Positions 12,301 to 23,022 of a stretch of DNA of 64,000 nucleotides are shown piece after piece (within the stretch, counting starts at the first letter, position 1; every line of letters starts with the position of its first letter). The notes under the pieces were generated by a model. It saw nothing but the letters and a program-made list of their open reading frames with translations, had not been told where the DNA came from and searched no databases. This DNA is from Aquanectria penicillioides (Eukaryota; Ascomycota; Sordariomycetes; Hypocreales; Nectriaceae). A program made the position numbers and the translations under genes. Where the stretch lies: assembly GCA_003415625.1 (NCBI GenBank), contig PYIU01000001.1, forward strand, positions 3,968,746-4,032,745. Direction: 5' to 3'.

Positions 12301-15300
12301 GTCGATGGCGATGGATGTTTGATGGAGGAGGATGGGATAACCATACACCCTTGCCTCTTCCCTCTCCCTCTCCCTCTCCCTGTCGCTCATCGTCCATGCC
12401 CACTGCCGTCCCTCATCCACGTCTGTCGTCCCCTGGCCTCCCCCTCATCCTCATCGCACATCTGCTTGTGCAGCTGGTGCTTCACGAAAGCACGATACTG
12501 TGTGGGTGGCTTCTTCTTGCTGGAGAAGCAAGCGGGCCCACAATAACGTCCTCGCCCTTCTCCTCCCTTCCATTCTCTCCACATTGACACACACCCATCC
12601 AATAACTCTCACACCCTCTCTCGCACCCACTCACACTCTCTTACGCTCACACGCTGTTGCTCTTGCTCCTCCCATCCGCATCCCCGTCTTCACTGTTCGT
12701 TTCGTTTTCCCAAGCCCCTCTGCTGGCCATTTCTTCCCGCTGCGTCCCCCGGTCCCATCCCTCCCCGCAGTTTTCTCGTCACCATCGCGAACTTGATTGC
12801 AAAATCTCACCTTGTCTGTTGTATTCGTCCCTTGTGCGCTTGATTATCCCTGGATTACTCCTGGCTCAGCGTCGACGCCTGTATCCGGAGTCTCCGTAGC
12901 TGCGTCAGTCGCCTGGATATTCGCACCCTGCAGCTGCTCCGTCACCCGCCAGTGGCACCCCAGCGTCATTCGCCCATCGTCGTGTTTCAGTGCCACCCTT
13001 AGCAGGCCCAGATCCCAGATCCCTTGTCGGCGGATACGGCAGCGCACCCCCCTGGTCAATAATTTTCCCCTACCCTCGTACCCTCGTCCCCGCGCCCCGA
13101 TTGTTCCCAAGACCAAGGCCCAAACAAGGCAAGGTTAGGAAAAAAAAAGCTCTGTCTTTTTTTCACTGCCTCTCCCGCACTTCGACTCATCCCGCGACTC
13201 TCCTTCAACATCCCCTCTCAATCATCATCACGGTTCCCACGGCTCTTCCCTTGCGCGTGTTTCGGAAAGTTGGCTGTGAGAGTTACTGTTGTTTTTGTTG
13301 GCGCCTAAAAGTGAGTTTTACGTCCTTTCCTATTTTTCCCCCATCTTGTCTGGTCCCCTGTGTCGTGGCATTGAGGTATGTGGACCTGAGGGCGCCCGCC
13401 TGTGAGATTTGCAGTGTCGCCAATCCCTCGTCACCCCCCGCCCGTGATGACGATGTCGACGAGCGCGATCGCCAACCGCGCTGCCGGACCGCCGCAATGA
13501 TGCTGGAAACATGCCGGCGATACGCGAAGAGGAGGATACAAGCGGAATGGAGAGCGCTCGTCGTCTGCCCCGCATCCGGGCAGTCTGCTCGCAACATCAA
13601 CAGCTCGACTGCGCAAGATTCGACCTTTGACCAAGGGGGCCGAACAGCATTTCACGGCCTCGCCAACGTACCACCCGATCGCCTCGTGACGACATTTGTC
13701 TACCTCGCCGCACTCAGTGAACCGATGCGCTCAACATATCCGCTTCTGAGAGAACTACACGATCGCCGAATGCGTTGGCCGATACCATCCCCATTGTCTC
13801 GAATGCCGGCCGACACCCACGAGCAGTCGAGCCATATCTCTGAGAATCCGCATGGACCGGATGGTGTCACGCCGTGCACATCTGGATATGAAATTGCCGG
13901 AATTTGCGCCGCGGAGTTTTGCTGCAAAGCGAGCGAGACGGACTCCTGCCTCTCTGTTCGTGGGATACGCCTGGGGGCCGAGGTGGTCGACTGGATTGCT
14001 CGCGGTGATGAGGCAACTCTCTATCGCTGCGAATGCCTGATTGGATGCGTAGGGTCAAGGTCGATTTGTGGCGGCCACACGCCTTCTCTCTCCACTCGAA
14101 TGGCCGAAGACCTGCTGAGCAACTGGCTTGCGCTACTCAGACATATTGCGACTTAACGGGGGCTGGCGTGGCATGTTGACGGCTCAAAAGATGTTGCGAG
14201 AACCTACATCTCAAGCCCAGAGAACAGACCAGCTACGACTCACGTCGAAAACCCATGTGTCACCAACCTCGATTTCAGATGCCAGCGAAATGGAACCTGC
14301 TCTAATGGAAATGGAGTCCTTTGATCTATGGATGCTCTCTGCCACGACCGTACCTGACTAGGTCACTCCGATGGTCGGTTAGAAGTTGCTAATAGTCACA
14401 TGCTAGGTTCAGCTCATTTCTGGAACGTTTCAGCTATCTTACCACATTCCTTTGGAATTTCTGGTAGAGCATACGTTCACGCCTCGAACTTTGGGTTTTG
14501 CATCTCTCGATCACTCCCACGCATTTCATTGCTTGTGTTAACGGCGTGACGGCGTCTGAGAGACTCATTTTCTCATCTGTACGACTGCTTTTCGGAGTCT
14601 CGGTATTGGGTCTGGACAATAGTCTTTCTCGATTCGTTCCCAATTCCTAGTTTCGTTTCGGCAGAATCGCATCTTTTGGGGAATAGATTTGGCGTGAAGG
14701 CAAGTTTATCTCGCAAGCCTCATTAAAATCTATGCTGGGACTCGATCTTCGCGAATCAATGGGGATAAACGGAAACTAACCGATGAGCTTAGGTCTGACG
14801 ACATCCTCATCTAACGACTTACTTGGTTGTGTTCGCATTCTCATTTTCCCTCCGCAGTAAGTTGACTTCATTTCGCGTCGTGTGCGTTGTATTACCAGTC
14901 AAGCTCCCTTTTTTGTGTTTCCCATTGGTGGCAATGTGGGATCGATGTGTGCGTTCTACTATGGTGCCCAGTTCCTCGTGATTAGGCACGGTGGGTGGAA
15001 CAACTCCATCCCCGAAAACCCGCCTCGCTCTATTTTCTAGTTGCTACGGCAGAAACCTATTCCTGCACACAACGCGAACCACGCACAATCAACGTCGGCC
15101 ATGCTAACCAGCGATTGTAGCTCTTCTACGACTTTGTTCACGACGTGTACGAGATCTACGCTCGGTAAGTCTCTTTGGCACTCACCACTCTCCTTGCCCT
15201 AAACCACGAATTCATCCACTCCGAGCCCATGAACCGAGAATCGCTTTAGAAATATGGCGCCCTTTGGGTTTGCTTGTTTTCAGCACATATTTCTCCCTGT

Positions 15301-15750
15301 CCCTGAATCATAGCCCTCCGTTCGGAGTTGGGTCATCACGCTCCCCTCGGACTGCTGCTTCAAAAATTCTATGTTCTGAAGCAAATGCGACTTCTTCGGG
15401 TTCTCTCTCGTCATACTTTCACCTGCATGCCGTTCTCTCTGAACCTATCCAGCAACGCGTGTTCAAGGCTAATAATTCCCTACAGTCTCTGAAACCCGTC
15501 GCATAGCTCTCCTCAGCCTTGTGACATCTTGTGCGTTGTTCTTTGTCGAATGATTCCCTCTGCCACAACGCTAACAAATACCAGCTTCACACCACTCGCT
15601 CGCGTAATCTTGATTGTTTGAGCATCTTTGGTCAGCTTTCGATTATCAGTAAGTGCTCGCGATTCGCGGTGGCCCCTTCTCCTACTTCGCAATTTCCTAC
15701 CGCACCAAAGATGGACTTTACTTTGAACTGACCCATGTACCAGGTCCAGT
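12300..15750 (+). promoter_or_regulatory. Promoter and long, probably multi-intron 5' leader of the RRM gene
   Basis: Pyrimidine-rich DNA from about 12340 to 12780 (CT tracts, CACACTC) is typical of fungal promoters and transcription starts on the plus strand. Strong splice signals follow: donor GTGAGT at 13311, branch TGCTAAC plus acceptor GATTGTAG at 15120, donor GTAAGT at 15165, and donor GTAAGT at 15649 paired with an acceptor at 15743, eight nt before the ATG. The sites at 15120 and 15165 define a 44-nt exon (15121..15164). Small reading frames inside the leader could act as uORFs. No independent gene is supported. Confidence 0.5.
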
Positions 15751-17126
15751 ATGGAACTCAACGCTCCCTTCTCCTCGGTGCCGGCTAATGGTGGATCTGC
15801 CACTAGCCAAATGACTTTCCCTAACGGCACTCCTCCCGCAACCGACATGGGCGCGGTTGCACCTCCTCCTGGGGCTGGTCCTGAATCCCCCAAGACGACC
15901 CTCTGGTACGCACCTCAGAAATACGTTCCATCAACGTTTACTTACGATGGCGCAGGATGGGAGAGCTTGAACCCTGGATGGACGAGAACTTCATCAAGGG
16001 TGTCTTCCTCTCCGCTGCCGGCGAGACGGTTAACGTCAAAGTCATCCGTGACAAAAACTCCGGAAACGCTGGGTACTGCTTTGTCGAGTTTCAGTCTCCT
16101 GAGGCTGCCACCAAGGCCCTAGGCCTCAACGGTACTCCTGTCCCCAACAGCTCCCGCCAGTTCAAGCTTAACTGGGCATCTGGCGGCGGCCTTGTTGACC
16201 GACGGTAAGTTTCGAAGAGTTGGTACCCCCTGTTCAGAGCTTGCTAACTGTCGACAGCGACGACCGTGGCCCCGAGTACAGCATTTTCGTTGGCGATCTC
16301 GGCCCCGAGGTTAACGAATACGTTTTGGTTTCTCTCTTCCAGGCGCGCTTCCCCTCTTGCAAGTCTGCTAAGATCATGACCGATGCCATGTCCGGCCAGA
16401 GCCGTGGCTATGGATTTGTCCGCTTTTCCGATGAGAATGACCAGCAGCGTGCTCTTGTCGAGATGCAGGGTGTCTACTGCGGTAACCGCCCTATGCGCAT
16501 CTCTACGGCCACCCCCAAGAACCGGTAAGCCTTAACAAAGCTTCACTTTGATATTGAAAGGCTGACCCGATCTCAGCGGCAACCACGGCTTCGGCCACGG
16601 CCACCACAACGGCCCCATGATGGGCGGTATGCCCCAGCAACAGATGTGGGGTGGAATGCAAGGTTTCCCTTACGGCGGCTTCAACCCTGCAACCCAGATG
16701 AACCAATTCACCGACCCCAACAACACCACCGTCTTCGTTGGCGGTCTTTCCGGCTACGTTACCGAAGATGAGCTTCGATCCTTCTTCCAGGGCTTCGGCG
16801 AAATCACTTACGTCAAGATTCCCCCTGGCAAGGGCTGCGGTTTCGTCCAATTCGTTCACCGTCATGCTGCTGAGATGGCCATCAACCAAATGCAGGGCTA
16901 CCCCATCGGTAACTCCCGTGTCCGTCTCAGCTGGGGTCGTTCCCAGAACAACTCTGGCGTAGGCACCCCTTACCGTCCTGCCCCCCCACCCCCTCACTAC
17001 ATGGGCATGCCCAACCACGGTCCTGGAGGTTACGGTCCTCAGCACTTTGGCGGACCTGCTCCCGGTCCCCAGGGTCCCCCTGGACCTCCCGGACCTCCCG
17101 GCCCCGCTGGTCCTCCCCAGGTATGA
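15751..17126 (+). CDS. Three-RRM RNA-binding protein, Nam8/Csx1 type
   Basis: Model join(15751..15905,15956..16204,16258..16524,16577..17126), 406 aa; introns of 50, 53 and 52 nt fall in phase. RRM1 (about 48-131) starts TTLWMGELEPWMDE. RRM2 (about 141-220) has IFVGDLGPEV and RGYGFVRF. RRM3 has RNP2 VFVGGL (276-281) and RNP1 KGCGFVQF (309-316). The tail is Gly/Pro-rich (GPPGPPGPPGP repeats). Nam8, Ngr1 and Csx1 bind U-rich RNA and act in U1 snRNP-dependent splicing or mRNA stability in stress. Which orthologue this is cannot be settled here. The last codon may be replaced by splicing (see findings). Confidence 0.9.
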
Positions 17127-17197
17127 GTGAAGCGACGAAATGGAGCCCGCAGACTCCAAACTGAGCACTCTTGCTAACTTTGAGCCTCCATTAGTAA

Positions 17198-18945
17198 TTT
17201 GACCGCGACTTGACTCGTTGACGATGGGGTGTTTTACGCAACCAATTCCCTGATACTGCTTTTTTCCTTGGACTCGATCATCTTGCCTTGTCATTGGCTG
17301 TCGTGTCCAATGAGGGTTTCCTGTTGGTATGATTTTTCTGATGTGATGATACCCGCCCTCGACTTTCGACTTGAGGATCATGGTTCATACGTTTCATCGC
17401 AGCTCTGGATTTCGATACGGCACCACGCACACTCCATTTCCTTGGTCTGAATCATGATTGGCGTTGGAGATCTTCGGCCCCGGTGATTGTCATCAGTTCA
17501 AATTCATTCAAGCTATTTGTTTCTACTTGTTTGTTTCGTCATTTGCTGCGTCCAATTGCTGCGTTTGACGCTTTGCCTCGACTTGTGATATTCCCTATGT
17601 CTGTTTGCTGTTTCCTCTGTTGCGTCAAGTGTTCGTAGTCCAAGCCTTCTTTGTTGTTGATTCGTTCTCTGATTGTCCTGGACTGCATTTTCTTTTCGCG
17701 AAGGCTTGTTTTTGTTACTACACACAGCCTCTCGTTTGGTTAACAATGGAAGGGCTGGCGTCCTAGGAAAGAGACCAAAAACAGAAATCTTCGGTGACTT
17801 GGGCAAGGAAAGTTACAACATCGGACATGTTGACTGATATGAGATTTGAACTGTCTGGGAAGGGTGGGACAATACCGGGTGCTTGGGTGGTTTTTAGGGG
17901 AATCAAAAGTCATGGAGGGAAGTTTGTCCATGGGTTGATTTATTTTGATGAGGAGGCGACGAGGAGTTCGATGTGAGGAGTCAACGGGCCATGTATCAGT
18001 ATTCAAATTCTATTCCTGGTTGCTACGACATGCTGGAGATTTAACATTTGGTTGTGATGTTATTCCTTGAAAGTTTTGTGCCATGATGCGGACTATCAGT
18101 GTGCCGGCAAGCATCCAAGCAGGTTCTAAAATCGGGTTAGCTACGCTACCATTTTCCCCCACAGTGAAGCAAATGACCTCTAGCAGCAGTCTGTATGAGG
18201 CGCGTTTCCTTTAGTCCAGTGCCTGACCCGGTACAGGCGGGCTCCGGATGGACGCTACAATAAGATGGAATTAGAGACCAGTCTTGCCTTGTGTTGATAT
18301 ACATTTGGACCAAAAACTTGTGTACTGGAGGAAATGCCTAGAGGTCTAATACTATCTATCACTCCTTGGTCACCTAAACCACTTAGCCATGATACGACAT
18401 CTGACATCCCGGGCAGCATGAGAATTAGCGCTCGTTGACAGTAAAATGACACAGGATCCACGAATCCCGATTGGTTTTTTCTTTCTTTTCGGATTGGATA
18501 CTAGATAGAATTAGAAGTAGAATGGCGCATGTGCAATTGGCAAGTGGATGTTCTCGAGAGTTCTAGACACTATCACCGGCACACCGGCATACCGGCCCGG
18601 TATCATCACCGGCACCACACGACTCGAAAAGACTCCCTCCACAATGATTAGTGGAGGAGACTTACCTGAGTCACCCAAGACATTCAAACTTTCGCCTAAA
18701 TAATAGAAAGTTTGCGAACGTCATTGGTTGCGTTCAAATCGCCAAGAGTCCTGAGACGTCGGGCTATCCAAAATCCAAGTTTCTAGGCCCGGAGCTTCAT
18801 CGGAGGTCACCATATTTTCCCCCATCTCCCCCGGATACCGCCTCAACGTTAGGACACGAAACCCTATTGGCATTTAAGACCTGGACAAATCCTCATATTT
18901 CTCGCCATCAACTTTGAGGTTCAATCCGATATTGTTCTGCTACCC
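17198..18945. other. Intergenic, RRM gene 3' end and TatD promoter
   Basis: T-rich 3' flank of the RRM gene, then unassigned DNA. Short ACCGGCA repeats lie at about 18574-18614, about 330 nt upstream of the TatD start. No coding sequence recognised. Confidence 0.6.
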
Positions 18946-20018
18946 ATGGCTCAACCAATTGATTTGAGCAAATTCCCAAAGGACGCCCCATCGCGGCCCA
19001 AGGAGCAACTCCGCTTTGCAGACGTAAGGGCTTTGGCAATCCAAACAACCCCAGGGATATTTGTTGGAATAATCTATTAACAGTCCGTCAGGTTGCAGTT
19101 ACCGCGACATCAAATGATTTCAAAGGAATCTATCGCAATAAACAATGTCATGAGCCGGACTTTGAGCATACCATAGACCGTGCTCAGGATGCGGGCGTTC
19201 ACAAGATAATGCTGACGGGCATGTCGCTTGCGGATGTGCCTTTTAACGGAGACATTGCTCGATCCCGCCCTTCTCAATGCTTTGTTACTATTGGCGTGCA
19301 CCCGTACCACGCATCTGAGCTCGATGAAGGCGGGAAGGAGTATCTTGACAAGCTCGAGCAGAGCGTCAAGGATGCGCTGGTAGAAAACCCGGTGCAGATC
19401 GGTGCGTTTGGAGAACTGGGCCTGGATTATGACCGAGAAGTACATGCGTCAAAAGAAGTGCAGATTAGAACTTTCAAGGCCCAACTAGATCTCTTTGTGG
19501 CAAACGCTTGGGATCTACCGCTATTTTTGCATTGCCGAGCGGCTTTTGGCGACTTTGTCGACATCATCGCACTGTACTTGGAAAAGCTACCTCGCCGAGG
19601 GCTGGTGCACAGTTTTGTGGGCTCGGTGGCCCAGATGGAGAAACTTGTGGACCTCGGATTCGACGTCAGTGTCAATGGCTTCAGTTTCAAGGACCAACAA
19701 AGCCTCCAGATGGCGTCAAAGATTCCTCTGGAGCGACTACAGCTCGAAACAGACGCACCATGGGGAGAGTTGAAGGCCACTTCGGATCTCGTTAAGCGGT
19801 ACTGCGCGAATGCCAAGCCCCTGCCAGCGGCCAAGAAGAAGGACAAGTGGGACCCCAAGTGCATGATCAAGGAGAGGAATGAGAGCTGTGCGATTGAACG
19901 GGTGGCATATATTGTTGCAGGGTTAAAGGGGATTGGTGTTAATGAGGTTGCTGATGCAGCGTGGAAGAATAGCATTAGGATGTTTGGCCTCGGGGAGCAA
20001 GCAAGTACGTCTTCATAA
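18946..20018 (+). CDS. TatD-family metal-dependent deoxyribonuclease (TATDN1-like)
   Basis: Model join(18946..19023,19092..20018), 334 aa. Exon 1 encodes MAQPIDLSKFPKDAPSRPK..RFAD. The 68-nt intron (GTAAGG..CCGTCAG) leads in phase to VAVTATSNDFKGIYRNKQ, matching the TATDN1 N-terminus, in which the HxH of bacterial TatD is replaced by an N/D-type motif. Metal and active-site motifs follow: TIGVHPYH (H96), GAFGELGLDYDR (E134), LFLHCR, LVHSFVGS and LETDAPWGEL. The family is a TIM-barrel 3'-5' exonuclease implicated in DNA degradation during apoptosis and in repair. The fungal gene is probably housekeeping. Confidence 0.88.
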
Positions 20019-20223
20019 AACTTTTGATTATAGTGCAGATATGAAGCATTGCACATGGGACATAGATACCATAGAAATTATGATTTGATCATTTCCCAAC
20101 TTCTTACTGACTCAATCCTTCTACCACACTGGTTTAGAGACGTAACACAGGCTTAACCTCTCTTGCTGAACGGGAACACCAAAACGACTCCTTTTAGTCC
20201 AATAAATCGATTGGATTCCTCGC

Positions 20224-21363
20224 TTAGAATATAGCAATGGCATTGGGGGGCGATCCAATAAGGCCGGGTTGGTTGAGAGGCGAGGATGTAATCATGAAGG
20301 AATACCTCTTGGTCCTTTTGCAGTAGTCAGATAGCTTGCTCAGATCCCAGAGCTCGCCGATAGACATTCCAAAGAGACTCAGCATGTACATGTGAAGAAC
20401 TATTCCAAGTTAACATGGCTCAACAGGTTTGCAAAAATCGCACGCACCAAGGTCCTTCATACCCCCAACTGATCCGTCGGGCTTCATGGGAGGAAACGCC
20501 TCGAAACTGCTCGAGTCCGATGCGGCAGCGGCAAAGCGCTTGTTCCAAAGCCATCTAGCAGTCTCTTTAGACCCATGGAGACCGGAAATTTGGGCCGATG
20601 CCATTTTAGCCAAGTCATTGGGGTCCATCTTATCGACGACCTCAGTAACACCAGTTCGTATGAGCAGAATGTCTCCAGGTCGGAATTCAACACCGTAATG
20701 CGCCGCGCAAGCCTCGATGTCCTCGACCTTGATCCGATCCCCATCAAAGGGATGAAATTTTATGCCATTTTCCTCAGCGTATAACTTGTAATCGATAAAA
20801 ACTCCACGGCCAGCGATGCAACCACGGGAATGCCAGTGGTCCAGCGTGGGCATGGTATTGAAGGCAGTCGATTCCACCGATAGGGCCTCTTTACTGGGAT
20901 TAGCTCCGTTATAGGCGAGGCCAGAAGGTTGGTGCTGGAAGTGACAGAGACTGTCCCATTGGCTGCTACCCTGAGTGTTGAAGTCAATCTCATCATCCCA
21001 AGACTTGCCCTGCTCAAATGGCAACAAGGACATGCTCTCAGGGATGTATAGGACACGGTGTTCAGCAGACTTGCGTCCAGGAATAGCCAATTTGTTCAGG
21101 GCATTGATGGGCCAGCTGAACAAGGTTAGTATTATCTGCACATAACCCCGAAAGCTAATGCGCTCTTACTTGAGTGATATCGAGACACCATCCTTGACTT
21201 CGCTGGCGGCAGCTTTGACGACTCCAGGAGTCAGAAAGTTCAGAGTTCCAACCATATCCCTCTTTCCACCCTGATCAAAGACTCCCCAGGCGCAGCCTTG
21301 AGGCATCCCCTCGACCTGAGGAAGGTCATCAAAGTCGGGTACAGTATTCAAATTGAAAGCCAT
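20224..21363 (-). CDS. Cyclase-family (PF04199) putative hydrolase
   Basis: Model complement(join(20224..20399,20463..21115,21170..21363)), 340 aa. Intron 1 (54 nt) has branch TACTAAC. The second (63 nt, GTATGA..AATAG) restores the conserved C-terminus SLFGMSIGELWDLSKL..SPPNAIAIF, which would be lost if the frame were read straight to a stop at 20410. The N-terminus is MAFNLNTVPDFDDLPQVEGM. The family includes kynurenine formamidase and isatin hydrolase, metal enzymes opening amide or lactone bonds. Here the usual HxGTHxDxPxH motif reads GSSQWDSLCHFQ, keeping D and H but not the first His. First gene of the putative tetrulose cluster; substrate unknown, lactone hydrolysis is a guess. Confidence 0.85.
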
Positions 21364-21929
21364 GGCGAAATATTTGGTGCTTTGTTTTGAGGAGTAATGT
21401 CTTTTAAGGCTAATGAGGTGTAATTATCACTCTTCTTGTAACACGGGGACCATGTCCTTTTATATTTCGAGACAGAAACGGTTGCCTGGACATAGAGAAT
21501 AGTCGTCTAGGGCAACGTGCTGAGATTCTGAAGCCTAACTAGGATTTCGAAACATGGAATTGCAAATTCACAAATAATTGCTGCAAGTCTAACCACGATA
21601 GGAGATGCGCAGAGTTGATAATGGAGTACTTCGCTAAGCCGCGGCTCGTTTCATACTAGACTATGGGAATCCGCAGAACTAATTCCTTTCATGAGGCCTT
21701 CCGTCGTATTCGCAGGAGATTCGTCGTATTCGTCCCCCCAATTCGGTTTGAGTGAGTGCCTTTGCATAAGTGTTTGGCGGAGTAATTGTGTCTGAATAAA
21801 GGGTTAGCGCGTGCATTAACCCGAGAATGCGGGGGATTGGCTGATAAGCAGAGAACTCCCGGCTTACAATTTATGACGACAAAAACATAACTTGAACAGA
21901 TAATTCTATTGAGCCCGCCCCCAATGCAC
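21364..21929 (-). promoter_or_regulatory. Cyclase promoter / RpiB 3' flank with a direct repeat
   Basis: The 11-mer CGTCGTATTCG occurs at 21702-21712 and 21722-21732, start-to-start exactly 20 nt, about 340 nt upstream of the cyclase start. This spacing of two helical turns suits a dimeric or paired regulator. TTCGGTTTG near 21742 partly resembles the CGGTTCGG element of the cluster. Confidence 0.35.
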
Positions 21930-22470
21930 CTATGCAACATTTTCATTCTCTAGGTTTGTAATGGCTTGTACTTTGGCGGCACTCGCACTCGTGTGATCGA
22001 AAACATAACCCAGCCACTCCTTGACCAATCTCCTAGCCAACTCGAGTCCAACAACACGCTCTCCCATACACAAGACTTGGGCATTGTTGCTAAGCACAGC
22101 TCGCTCCACGGAAAAGCTGTCGTGAGCTGTCACAGCTCGCACGCCTTTGACCTTGTTGGCAGCAATGGCCACGCCCAACCCCGTCCCACAGATCAACACG
22201 GCTCGATCGACAGTGCCGTCCGCCACGAGTTTGGCTGCCGCAGCAGCACGGTGAGGGTATGCTGTTTTATCGTCGCGACCGAAGCTACCGACGTCTTCGA
22301 CTAACTGAACACGGGGGTCTTTTTCGAAGTCGGCCTTGATGGCGTCCTTGTAGCCGACGCCAGCGTCCTATCGACGATTTTGAAGATTAGTATCGGTGAA
22401 AAGGGAGCTATCAGTTTGGAAATCCACTTACATCGCAACCAATTGCGATCTTCCACTTGGGGGCTGCCAT
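21930..22470 (-). CDS. RpiB/LacAB-family sugar-phosphate isomerase, EYI2/EryI-like
   Basis: Model complement(join(21930..22367,22432..22470)), 158 aa; a 64-nt intron (GTAAGT..GATAG) splits the N-terminal motif [13 protein letters not shown]. Active-site motif [14 protein letters not shown] carries the RpiB cysteine (C73). [10 protein letters not shown] and [15 protein letters not shown] are also RpiB signatures. The family interconverts ribose-5-P and ribulose-5-P or related aldose/ketose phosphates. Beside a DAK-type kinase and a TIM homologue the expected reaction is D-erythrulose-4-P to D-erythrose-4-P, as for Yarrowia EYI2 and bacterial EryI. That specificity is inferred from context, not from residues. 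Divergent from the kinase, sharing a 552-bp intergenic region. Confidence 0.88.
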
Positions 22471-23022
22471 ATTGGGATGCGCTCTCTTGAAGCTGAGATG
22501 CTGTGGTGTTGATGGAGGGGTAGATGGTCACGCCGCTAATCTCAAGGTGACAGACAATATCGGAAATGGATCACGGGTAAATGAAGGGTAAGCTCGGAAT
22601 GATAAGGCTCAGCCGAAATATTCAGTAAATGAGGAATGGAAGGGAAAAAATTGTATGCTCGGCTGACAGAGAATGTTGAGGCTGCTCAGCGTCGTGTTGT
22701 CCTCCGATGAGCGGCTGGTCATGGGATCATATTTCTCGGTTCGGCCCAAGTCCGTATACGGAACTCCGTGCTTAGTGGCCACCAACTCCGGATCTGCCCC
22801 TTCTAGGAAGCCGGCATATGTGCCATTGAATGCAAGATGAAAACAGAAATGCATTGGGTAAATTTGGATAATTAGTGTCAGCTACCAATTGAGAGAGTGT
22901 GTGATCAGTTTTCCCTAAAAGGCAGCCTGCTCTCACAGCAGTCATGGGCGTTCGTAGAGCTTGAGGAGGAGAAGTAGAGATTTAGATCTTTCATTTACTT
23001 TAACAGCTCGATATCAGAAGGC
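22471..23022. promoter_or_regulatory. Divergent promoter between RpiB homologue and kinase
   Basis: CGGTTCGG lies at 22737-22744, nearly midway between the two start codons. Other CGG/CCG triplets nearby (AGCGGCT, CAGCCGAAA) would suit a Zn2Cys6 factor. No coding sequence is supported. Confidence 0.45.

Noticed and set aside
12990..14156. Plus-strand frame of 388 codons in the RRM leader
   Set aside because: Low-complexity Pro/Arg/Ser start, no domain, and it crosses a strong donor (13311). It probably lies in leader and intron, though a real orphan gene cannot be fully excluded.
16503..17381. Minus-strand frame of 292 codons opposite the RRM gene
   Set aside because: Antisense shadow of strongly conserved RRM exons with biased codon use; no recognisable motif of its own.
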